Shown here in pieces: positions 1 through 7,900 of a DNA stretch of 64,000 bases (the stretch's first letter is position 1; every line of letters begins with the position of its first letter). This DNA is from Streptomyces flavochromogenes. Its GTDB lineage: Bacteria; Actinomycetota; Actinomycetes; Streptomycetales; Streptomycetaceae. The stretch spans positions 1-64,000 of the forward strand of contig NZ_JNZO01000001.1 of NCBI RefSeq assembly GCF_000717595.1, in the 5' to 3' direction. Below the pieces are notes generated by a model, which searched no databases, was not told the DNA's origin, and saw nothing but the letters and a program-made list of their open reading frames with translations. The position numbers and the translations under genes are program-made.

Positions 1-1
1 G

Positions 2-97
2 CCCGCCCTCGCCCTCGGCCGGGCCTACGACGTGCTCATCCACCTCCATCGGGTCCGCGCGGCCGACAAGCTCACGCGGGGGGCGTCCGCCCCGTAG
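2..97 (+). CDS. C-terminal tail of an upstream gene (partial)
   Basis: Thirty-one codons stay open from the window edge to a TAG at 95-97, with strongly GC-biased third positions as expected for real coding DNA. The visible tail is helical and Arg/Leu-rich and ends in a short polar stretch. The family cannot be recognised from so little. The stop codon TAG overlaps the TAGCGT that looks like the -10 box of the next gene. Confidence 0.4.
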   Translation, partial: PALALGRAYDVLIHLHRVRAADKLTRGASAP

Positions 98-107
98 CGT
101 GGCTTTC

Positions 108-971
108 ATGACCGCCATATCCCCGCGCGAGGCCCGGCGTTGCCACAACGCCCACCATCCCGTCCATGCGGCGTACTACTTCGTGTCCGAGCACGACGAC
201 GCCTACGCGGAGCTCGGTCTGGAGGGCGGTCCCATGGCGTACCTCGCCGGGCGGGCCGCGCCGCTCGGGGCGGTCGGCTCCGGTGTGGTCACGGCGGTCT
301 TCTACAACTTCCACCCGGACCTCGTCGCACGGCACCTTCCCCGTGCCTGGGAGGTCGCCTCCCCCGCCGCCGTCCTGGAGGCCAGGCTGCGGATCACGGA
401 CGCGTATCTCACCCGGCTGCTGGGGCGCGAGGCGCTGCGCTCTCCCGAGATGGCGGAGGCAGCCGAGCTGGCGCTCCGGGCGGCCGAGGGGTGCCGCCGG
501 CCCGGTCGGCCGCTGTACTCGGCCAATGCCGACCTGCCGGCGCCCGAGGCGCCGCATCTCGCGCTGTGGCACGCCACGACCCTGCTGCGTGAGCACCGCG
601 GGGACGGTCATGTCGTCGCGCTCTCCCAGGCCGGTCTCGACGGTCTGGAGGCCCTGGTGTCCCACACCGCCACCGGAACGAACTGGCGGCCCGGGTATCT
701 GCAGTCCGCGCGGGGCTGGTCGCCGGAGGAGTGGGCGGCGGCCCGGGAACGGCTGGTGGAGCGCGGGGTTCTCGGTGGCGACGGTGAACTGACTGTCGAG
801 GGTGCCGAGTTGCGCCGCGCCGTCGAGGCCGACACCGACCGCCTCGACGTCGCGCCCTACGAGTGGCTGGGGGCGGAGGGCACCCGACGGCTCACCGAAC
901 TGGCCGGCGCCTTCTCCAAGGTGGTCCTCGCAGGCGGCGGGCTGCCGCTCAGGGACATCGGCAAGCGCTGA
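108..971 (+). CDS. SCO6745-family protein
   Basis: A soluble protein of about 287 residues with no signal peptide or membrane segment. The opening (MTAISPREARRCHNAHHP), the central region and the closing helical part, which looks like a winged-helix (EEWAAARERLVERGVL ... LTVEGAEL), resemble the actinobacterial SCO6745 family. That family has no established biochemical role; a DNA- or ligand-binding role is only inferred from the helix-turn-helix-like end. I chose the ATG at 108 over a GTG at 99 because TAGCGT at 95-100 followed by 7 nt and ATG gives a leaderless promoter arrangement, also seen for the gene starting at 23463. It stands alone, convergent with the biosynthetic operon. Confidence 0.7.
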   Translation: MTAISPREARRCHNAHHPVHAAYYFVSEHDDAYAELGLEGGPMAYLAGRAAPLGAVGSGVVTAVFYNFHPDLVARHLPRAWEVASPAAVLEARLRITDAYLTRLLGREALRSPEMAEAAELALRAAEGCRRPGRPLYSANADLPAPEAPHLALWHATTLLREHRGDGHVVALSQAGLDGLEALVSHTATGTNWRPGYLQSARGWSPEEWAAARERLVERGVLGGDGELTVEGAELRRAVEADTDRLDVAPYEWLGAEGTRRLTELAGAFSKVVLAGGGLPLRDIGKR

Positions 972-993
972 GGGCTCCGGGAAGGACTGCGAG

Positions 994-1023
994 CCCGGCC
1001 GGACGCGGCGGCGTCCGACCGGG
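994..1023. terminator. Stem-loop between convergent genes
   Basis: The arms CGGACGC (1000-1006) and GCGTCCG (1011-1017) pair around a GGCG loop. An outer CCCGG/CCGGG pair extends the stem after one mismatch. It lies between the gene ending at 971 and the operon ending at 1099, so it can serve as a terminator for both strands. There is no U-tract, which is usual in streptomycetes. Confidence 0.55.
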
Positions 1024-1098
1024 ACCGGCGTCATCCCGCCGGGCGAGGAGTCACCCGGCCGGGCGCGGCGACGTCCCGCCGGCGCCCGCCGGCGCCGG

Positions 1099-1641
1099 TC
1101 ACTCCTCGGTTCCTCGCTCCTTCGCCGCCCGGGCCATCGCCGCGAGCACGTCCCTCAGGGCGCCCAGGGTCTCCTCGTCGTTGACCCTGCCGGCCGCGAC
1201 CTTGGCCGTCGCGAGCGGGATGGGGAGCGATTCCGGGAGGATGTGCGCGCCCATCACCTCCAGGGTCTCCTTGACCCAGGCCTGGGCCCGGTCGCCCCCG
1301 GTCATCGAAGGCGACGCGGTGACCACCGCGACGGGCTTGTCCACCAGCTCTCCGCCGCCGACCACCCATTCGAGGCCGTTCTTCAGCACACCCGATGTGC
1401 CGTGCGCGTACTCGGGGCTGGAGATGAGCACCGCGTCGGCGGATTCGAGGAGCGCGCGGAAGGCCATGACCTCCGGCGGCGGGCCCTCGGTCTCCACGTC
1501 GTGGTTGAAGAACGGCAGCTCCCCGAGACCCTCGTAGACCGTCATCGACACCGGTGGCAGGCACAGTTCGGCCGCCGTGCGCACCACCGCGGTGTTGATC
1601 GACTCGGCCCTCAGGCTCCCGGATAAGGCGACGAATTTCAT
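1099..1641 (-). CDS. NAD(P)H-dependent FMN reductase
   Basis: A 180-residue flavodoxin-fold protein of the NADPH-dependent FMN reductase family (SsuE/ArsH-like). The N-terminal beta-strand and phosphate-binding loop read FVALSGSLRAESINT, and the family's flavin-contacting SSPEYAHGTSGVLKNGLEW motif is intact near residues 78-96. Such enzymes reduce free FMN with NAD(P)H. In this operon the likely user of FMNH2 is the luciferase-like monooxygenase inside the NRPS. It is the last gene of the operon, 18 bp after the thioesterase. Codon 6 is TTA (1624-1626), very unusual in Streptomyces genes, which suggests translation depends on the bldA leucyl-tRNA. A second reductase of the same family lies at 2520-3212. 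Confidence 0.87.
   Translation of the reverse strand: MKFVALSGSLRAESINTAVVRTAAELCLPPVSMTVYEGLGELPFFNHDVETEGPPPEVMAFRALLESADAVLISSPEYAHGTSGVLKNGLEWVVGGGELVDKPVAVVTASPSMTGGDRAQAWVKETLEVMGAHILPESLPIPLATAKVAAGRVNDEETLGALRDVLAAMARAAKERGTEE
1624..1626 (-). promoter_or_regulatory. TTA leucine codon (bldA-type control)
   Basis: Read on the minus strand, codon 6 of the FMN reductase starting at 1641 is TTA (ATG AAA TTC GTC GCC TTA). In Streptomyces TTA is read only by the developmentally regulated tRNA encoded by bldA, so this codon is a likely translational brake. Confidence 0.7.
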
Positions 1642-1659
1642 CTGGTTCCTTTCCTGCTT

Positions 1660-2523
1660 TCAAGACGTCCCAAGCATCGCGCATGGATCGGGGGTTGTCC
1701 CCGCGTGTCCGGCAGCACGACGCGCGGCAGCCACCGCCGCAGTGATGCGCCGGGCGACCGCCCGTCGGTGATCCGCGAGATAGAAGTGCCCGCCGTCGAA
1801 CATGTTCAGCCCCAGGAAGCGTTCCGTCCGGCCCGCCCAGGCGGAAAGCCGCTCCCGCCCGACCACGGGGTCGCCGTCACCGCCGAACGCGGAGACGGGG
1901 GTGCGCAGCGGTTCCGTACGCGCCGCCGGCCGCCAGGTGTCGACGAGGGCGAAGTCGTTGCGGAATCGGGGGCCGAAGACGCGCCATGCCGCCTCGTCGT
2001 TCAGCACCGCCTCGGGTGTGCCCCCCACCGAACGGAGCCAGTCCCGCAGCTCGCCGTCGGTGAACAGGTGGCGCGCCCTGGGTGTCCCCCGGTCGCGGTC
2101 GGGCTGCGGCGCGCCGCAGGAGGACACGCCGAGCCAGACGGGAAGGGGGTACCCCTCGGCCTCCAGACGCCTGGTCAGTTCGTACGCGACGAGGGATCCC
2201 ATGCTGTGTCCGAAGAAGGCGAAGGGGCGGTCCGTCCACGGCCGGAGCTCCGTGCCGAAGAAGGCCACCAACTCCTCGCAGTCGTCGATGAAGGGGGTGT
2301 CGGCGAGACGCCCCCGGCCGGGAGCGTCCAGCACGCACACCTCCCAGTCGGCCGGGAACTCGTGCTCCCAGCCCCGGTAGAGAAGATGCGATCCGCCGGC
2401 GTGGTGGAAGAGGAACAGCCGCAGCGCGGCCCCCGGCACGGGCCGGGGGCAGGTCACGGCTCCGTGTGCCAGCGGGCGCCGGCTCGACCGGCTGGCCGGG
2501 TGGGGCGCCACGGGTGTCCTCAC
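1660..2523 (-). CDS. Type II (editing) thioesterase
   Basis: An alpha/beta-hydrolase of 287 residues of the stand-alone thioesterase family found with PKS and NRPS systems. After a roughly 30-residue non-conserved lead, the sequence shows the family's FHHAGGSHLLY opening, a nucleophile elbow GHSMGS (Ser about residue 103), an Asp in the GDGDPVV loop and the catalytic His in FDGGHFYL. These enzymes hydrolyse mis-primed or stalled acyl groups from carrier proteins. This could matter here if the embedded monooxygenase leaves a dead-end glyoxylyl group on the last PCP. The GTG start overlaps the stop of the upstream FMN reductase (GTGA), indicating translational coupling. Confidence 0.88.
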   Translation of the reverse strand: MRTPVAPHPASRSSRRPLAHGAVTCPRPVPGAALRLFLFHHAGGSHLLYRGWEHEFPADWEVCVLDAPGRGRLADTPFIDDCEELVAFFGTELRPWTDRPFAFFGHSMGSLVAYELTRRLEAEGYPLPVWLGVSSCGAPQPDRDRGTPRARHLFTDGELRDWLRSVGGTPEAVLNDEAAWRVFGPRFRNDFALVDTWRPAARTEPLRTPVSAFGGDGDPVVGRERLSAWAGRTERFLGLNMFDGGHFYLADHRRAVARRITAAVAAARRAAGHAGTTPDPCAMLGTS

Positions 2524-3212
2524 TTCCCCACCGACGACATGGCCTCGGCGCCGGCATCACGCGCCGTCGAGGGCGACTCCGCGTCGGCGGCGTCCCGCGC
2601 CGCCGACGCGAGGACGTTCATGCGGGCGAAGTCCACCACCTGCGTCGCCATGGTCTCCAGCTGGCGCTGGACATGCGGATCGGTGCACGCGCCGTCCGGC
2701 CCGAAGCCGGCCGTCGCGGTGTTCACCACGACACCGAGGGGCGTGGGCCAGCCGCGCAGGGCATGGGTCACGTCGCGGAGCGCTGCCAGTGTGGACACCC
2801 CGCCCTGCCAGCCCTGGGCGACGGAGAGGCCCGCGACGGCCCGCCCGCTGAAGTACGGGCGGGCGTCGTCGCGCAGCTCCTCGACGTGGTCGAGGGCGTT
2901 CTTCACGAGTCCCGAGATGCTCCCGTGGTAGGCCGGGCTCGCGAGGACGAGGCCGTCCGCGGCGGCTATCTCGGACACCAGGCGGAGCGCCCGCGCCGAG
3001 CGGATCCCCTCCCGTGGGTCGTAGAGCGGCATCACCAGCTCGGCGCCGCCGATGCACGTCACCTCCGCCCCTTGGCGTTCCGCTTCGGCCAGGACGACGC
3101 GGAGTGCCCGCTCGGCCGTCGAGTCCGGCCGGGGCGAACCCCCTATTCCGACCACCCTCACGGTCCGCTGCACAGGGATTCGCCCCACTTTCTCGCTCCT
3201 TGAAATGGGCAT
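2520..3212 (-). CDS. NAD(P)H-dependent FMN reductase (second copy)
   Basis: A 230-residue flavodoxin-fold FMN reductase. It has the phosphate loop VVGIGGSPRPDS (about residues 20-31), the flavin motif LASPAYHGSISGLVKNALDH in the middle, and a C-terminal helical extension of about 50 residues. It differs clearly from the other reductase at 1099-1641, so the two are not a recent duplication. The proposed role is to supply reduced flavin to the flavin-dependent monooxygenase domain of the NRPS; it could instead act on a pathway intermediate. It lies 18 bp after the exporter gene and overlaps the thioesterase start. Confidence 0.85.
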   Translation of the reverse strand: MPISRSEKVGRIPVQRTVRVVGIGGSPRPDSTAERALRVVLAEAERQGAEVTCIGGAELVMPLYDPREGIRSARALRLVSEIAAADGLVLASPAYHGSISGLVKNALDHVEELRDDARPYFSGRAVAGLSVAQGWQGGVSTLAALRDVTHALRGWPTPLGVVVNTATAGFGPDGACTDPHVQRQLETMATQVVDFARMNVLASAARDAADAESPSTARDAGAEAMSSVGK

Positions 3213-3230
3213 GTGCCGGAAACGCCCCGG

Positions 3231-4832
3231 TCAGGCGGTCGCCGGCTTCGGCGTCGGCGCCGGGGACTCGCTCTGCGCGCTCTCGTGCAGATCGCGGCGG
3301 CGGATGAGGACGAAGGCGATGGCCGCGCCCACGGCGGCGATCACGGCGCAGACGACCATGACGTCGGCCAGGGAGTCGACGAAGACGGAGCGGGCCGTGG
3401 TCGTCACCTGGTCCAGCACGGACGGGGCCACGGCGTCCGCGAGACCGAAGGTGCCGCCGGTGGCGACGTGCTGTCCGACGGCCTCGGCCTGTCCGGCGAG
3501 TGCCGTGCCCGCGGCCGAGTCGACGAAGGCGTCGACCACCTTCTGGTGGAAGAGCGCGCCGAAGGCGGCGACCCCGACGGCGACGCCGACCTGCTGGAAG
3601 GTCTCCCCCATGCCCGAGGCCATGCCGGCCTTCTCGGGCCTGACCACGCCGATGGTGACCGCGGCGCGCGGCGGGTTGAAGAGGCCCATGCCGATGCCCG
3701 TGACGATCATGCTGGGCAGCATCGCCGTCCATCCGTCGCCGGGGCCGACGAGCACCATGAGGCCCATGCCGACCGCGATGAGGCCGATGGACAGACCGAT
3801 CAGCACGCCGGGTGCCACCTTGGCCAGCAGGCCGCCGGTGACCGCGGCGACGATGAAGAGAGTGATCATCATCGGCATGAAGCGCAGCCCGGTCTGCCAG
3901 GGCGAGTACCCCAGGACGTTCTGCACGTAGGAGATCTGCAGGAAGACGGCGGCGAGGCTGGTCGCGTTGGACAGCAGGGTGGCCAGGCAGACTCCGGTGA
4001 AGGTGGGCGTGCGCATCAGGGAGAGGTCGAACATGGCGCGTTCGCCGCGCGCCCGCTCGATGAGCACGAAGGCGACGAGCAGGGCGAGGCCGCCCGCGAA
4101 CGCCCCGACGATGGGAGCGCTGGTCCAGCCGGAGGACTCCGCGCGCAGGAATCCGAGCACGAGCAGGGTGAGACCGAGACCGAAGGTCAGGATCCCCGGC
4201 CAGTCGACGCCGTGCGCGGCCGGTTCCCGCGACTCCCGCAGGCGCAGGGCGCCGACGGCCAGGGCCGCGACACCGATGGGCACGTTGATCAGGAAGATCC
4301 AGCGCCAGCTGAGCGCGTCGGTGAGGAATCCGCCGACCAGCGGCCCGAAGGCCAGGGCGAGACCCGCGACACCGCCGAAGACCCCGAAGGCCTTGCCCCG
4401 GTCGGCGCCCCGGAACTCGTACCCGATCAGGGCCGGACCGACGGAGAACAGGACCGCGGCACCGATGCCCTGGACGCCGCGGGCGATGTTGAGCGCGAGG
4501 ACGTCCTGCGCCAGACCGGCGGCGAGCGAGGAGAGGGTGAAGAGGACCAGGCCCGCGTTGAAGACCCGCTTGCGGCCCAGCCGGTCGGCGAGCGAGCCGC
4601 CGGTGAGGAGGAAGGCGGCGAGGGTCAGGGTGTAGGAGTCGATCACCCACTGCAGGTCGGAGAAGTCCGCCCCGAGGGAGGTCCGCAGGTCCTGCAGGGC
4701 GACGTTGACGACGGTCACGTCGAGCATCAGCATGAACATCGCGACGGATGCCAGCGCCAAGGTCCATGATCGGGCGCGACCGGCCGCCGGCCCGTTCTCC
4801 GCCTGACTGTCGACGGCTGCTTCGGCTGACAT
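3231..4832 (-). CDS. MFS drug/metabolite exporter (DHA2-type, 14 TM)
   Basis: A protein of about 533 residues with some 14 hydrophobic segments, the expected size for the DHA2 (EmrB/QacA) family of proton antiporters. Visible hallmarks are the first-helix motif MLMLDVTVVNVAL, motif A GGSLADRLGRKRVF after helix 2 and the helix-5 motif C region with GPLVGGFLTDALSWRWIFLINVP. It probably exports the cluster product and so gives self-resistance. I start at the ATG at 4832, which is preceded by GAGGAG, rather than at the in-frame start 40 codons upstream, because the extra residues are hydrophilic and atypical. The C-terminal tail is rich in Pro and Ala. Confidence 0.9.
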   Translation of the reverse strand: MSAEAAVDSQAENGPAAGRARSWTLALASVAMFMLMLDVTVVNVALQDLRTSLGADFSDLQWVIDSYTLTLAAFLLTGGSLADRLGRKRVFNAGLVLFTLSSLAAGLAQDVLALNIARGVQGIGAAVLFSVGPALIGYEFRGADRGKAFGVFGGVAGLALAFGPLVGGFLTDALSWRWIFLINVPIGVAALAVGALRLRESREPAAHGVDWPGILTFGLGLTLLVLGFLRAESSGWTSAPIVGAFAGGLALLVAFVLIERARGERAMFDLSLMRTPTFTGVCLATLLSNATSLAAVFLQISYVQNVLGYSPWQTGLRFMPMMITLFIVAAVTGGLLAKVAPGVLIGLSIGLIAVGMGLMVLVGPGDGWTAMLPSMIVTGIGMGLFNPPRAAVTIGVVRPEKAGMASGMGETFQQVGVAVGVAAFGALFHQKVVDAFVDSAAGTALAGQAEAVGQHVATGGTFGLADAVAPSVLDQVTTTARSVFVDSLADVMVVCAVIAAVGAAIAFVLIRRRDLHESAQSESPAPTPKPATA

Positions 4833-4906
4833 CACGTTCTCCTCATTGCTCCGCGGCACCTCGGTGCCGCTGTTGTCGGTCTCTTGTGCGCGCGAACTCT
4901 TCGCGT

Positions 4907-7900
4907 TCACAGGGGCTCTCGCGTGTGGCTCGGCGCGGGCCCGGGGCGCCACGTCCGGCTGCCCGGGTCGTACGCCCCCTTCTCCGCTCCCCGTACGCCG
5001 GTCACCCGGACGAGTGCGCGGCCGTCCGGTCCGACCACGGCCAGGTGCTCCTCGCCGGAAGCGGGGTCGTACCAGTGGCGCAGGTCGAGCCCGTCCGGCC
5101 AGTCGGCGGCCAGCTCGTGGTCGTTGGCCGGGGTGTACAGGTCCACCGAGTCGAGCCCCGTGGGGACGATCACCGGTACGTCTTCGGGCCGCCTGCCGTC
5201 GAGTACGGACGTACGCAGCAGGCAGTCGAGGGCGACGCTCGGCAGGAGGAAGCGGGAGAGGACGCCGTCGCCCGGCGGAAGGGTGAGGCGCAGTTCCGCG
5301 GAACCGCCGTCGGCCGTCAGGCGCGGTCGGCGCAGCGCACCGAACACTCCGCTCAACTCGACCGGTGTGCCGGAGAGTTCATAGGTGTTGGGGGCGTCGC
5401 GGCCGCCGGCCGGGGCGGGTGGGCACCACGGACCGTCGGGGAGCGCCCGGCCCAGGTGCACCATCATGCGGGAGTGCTCGCGCTCCGGCACGGGGCCGGC
5501 CGCGGGAGAGGTGATCCGTACGCGCACCCGGTCGCCGTCGCGGACGGCCGACACGCACAGCGTCCGCGGCCAGCGGTGCTCGGCGGCCCGGATGAACTGG
5601 GACAGGACGACCTCGGTGATCCTCGTCGGGAACATGCCCGGGGCCAGCTCGGCCGCCGCCTCGGCCGCCATCTCCAGGATGAAGGTCCCGGGCACGGTCG
5701 GCCGGCCGTCGACCCGGTGCTCCAGGAGGTACGGGTGCGCGTCGAGGCCGACCTCGAACGTCCACAGCGCCGACGTGCCGTCGTACCGGCGGGGGCCGGT
5801 CAGGAACGCCCGCCGCACGGTCGGTGCCGGGGTGCGGCGCCGCTCCGGCACGGTCCTGGCCGCCTTCTCGCAGGCCTCGCGGAAGCCGGGTGCCCGGCGC
5901 TGCAGGGTCGCCCAGTCGGCGTCGCCGATCCAGGTGGTCGCCAGTCCGTGGCTGCCGCGGCCGCGGAGTTCGGCGCGGAAGAACTCCCGGCCCTGGGCGT
6001 CGGTCATCTGGCCGATCTCTCCCTGCCGGGCCAGGAAGGCGCCGCCCGGGGTGTCCGCGGACGCCATGCCCGATTCGACCCACAGCCCGGAGGCCGGAGC
6101 CACCTCGTCCGCGCCCTCGGTCGCCCGCGCGTGCGCGGCGGCGAGCAGCAGGAACTCGTTGGCGGCGCCGTAGTCGGGCTCACCGCGCAGTCCGGCGAAC
6201 GCGGACACGGAGCCGACGCTGCACCACAGGGCGGGTCGCCGGTCCCCGAGAGCCGCGCGCAGATGCGCGTAGCCGCGGACCTTCACATCCCGCACGGTCC
6301 GGAAGTCGGCGAGCTTCTTGCGGCTGATGCCCGCGGAGCGGGCCAGTCCGGCGCCGTGCACGAGCACGTCCACCCGGCCCTCCACGGCCAGGATCTCGTC
6401 GATCACCGTGCGCACGGCGTCCCGGTCCAGGACGTCGCACTGCCGGTAGTGGACCCGAGCGGCGCCGCAGGAGCGTTCCAGCTCCCGGATCGTGGCCGCG
6501 CGTTCGCGCTCCTGAAGGGCACGGTCGTAGCGGCGGCTGAGGGCCGCGGGGGTCTCGGACGGGTGGAGCGCCATCAGCTCCCGCAGGGCGTCGGCGCGCG
6601 GCAGACGGGCCAGGGCCGACGCGGACGGGTCGGGCGCGGGTCCCGTGCCGAGCAGCCAGACGCTGCGCGGCGTACGGTCGGCCACCATCTCGTGGACCAG
6701 GTGGGCGGTGAGTCCACGGGCGCCGCCGGTGGCCACGATCACCGGGTCCTCCGGCAGCCCGAGCCCCGTGGCGGCGGGCGGCGCGTCGACGGGCAGCAGC
6801 ATCAGCTCGTGCCGCACGCCACCGGAGTCGTACGCGACCGGGATGAAGCGGTGCGCGGCCGTCTCCTCGGCCAGCCGCGCCAGGGCGGCCCGCGCGTCCG
6901 CGCCGTCGACGACCAGCGCGAACACCAGGCAGCCGGAGAGCTCCTGGGACAGGCTGCGGACGAGCCCGCCGAAGAGTCCCACGGCCGGGAGGGGCGTCGT
7001 TCCGTCGACGGCGTCGAGTGCGAGGACCGCGAGGCAGCCGCCGTCGTCGAGTGGGGCGGCGTGGTGCTTGGCCGCCATGAAGGCCAGGTCGTGGAGGTCG
7101 AGGACCCGCTGCGGCACGTCCCAGCCGGAGGCGGCGTCACGCGCGCCTGCGACCACGACGCGGATCTGGCCGAACGACCGGCCGTCCGTGGCGAGCAGGC
7201 TCTCCAGTTCCTCCGGCCGGTCGAGGCGGGTCACGGGAAACGGCAGGGTGGCGTCGCCCGGTGCGGTCCGGGGAGCGACGACGAGGCAGTCCGCCGGTAT
7301 GCCGGCGTTCCGCAGCGCGCCCGGCTCGTCGGTCAGTACGAGACTTCCGGCGGGAATCGCCGCGATGCCGGGGCGGACGTCGCGGGCGGGCACGGGACGC
7401 AGCGCGAGCGCGTGCCGCGCGAGATGGCCGCTCAGGGAGTCGGCCGCCTCGGCCCGGTCCGGCGCGGTGGCATCGGCCGCACGGGCGGGGGCCGGGGTGT
7501 CCCTCGCGGGAACGCCGGTGTCCCTGCCGGGCGCGTCGGCCTCCCTCTCGGGAGTCTCGGCCCACCCCTGCGGTGTCACCACGATCACGGGCGTGTGGTC
7601 GTCCTCCCGCGGCCGGACGACCGTCCGCTTCGGCGAACCGTGCAGGGCGTGCAGGATCGCCACGGCCCCCTCGGCGCCACGGTAGTTGCGTTCCCGTACC
7701 CGCTCGGCGTCCTGGGCCTCGACGGATCCGGGGGTGCTCCCCGTCACGAGCTCCACCCGCCCGAGGACGGCCATGCCGTGCTCCCGGGCGACGCTCAGCC
7801 GGGTCAGGACGAAACCGACGGCGGCCTCCGCGTTCTCCTTGCTTCCGTGGGTGGGTACATGGTCCGTCGTGGCGTTGACCCCGATGACCACGGCCAGGTC

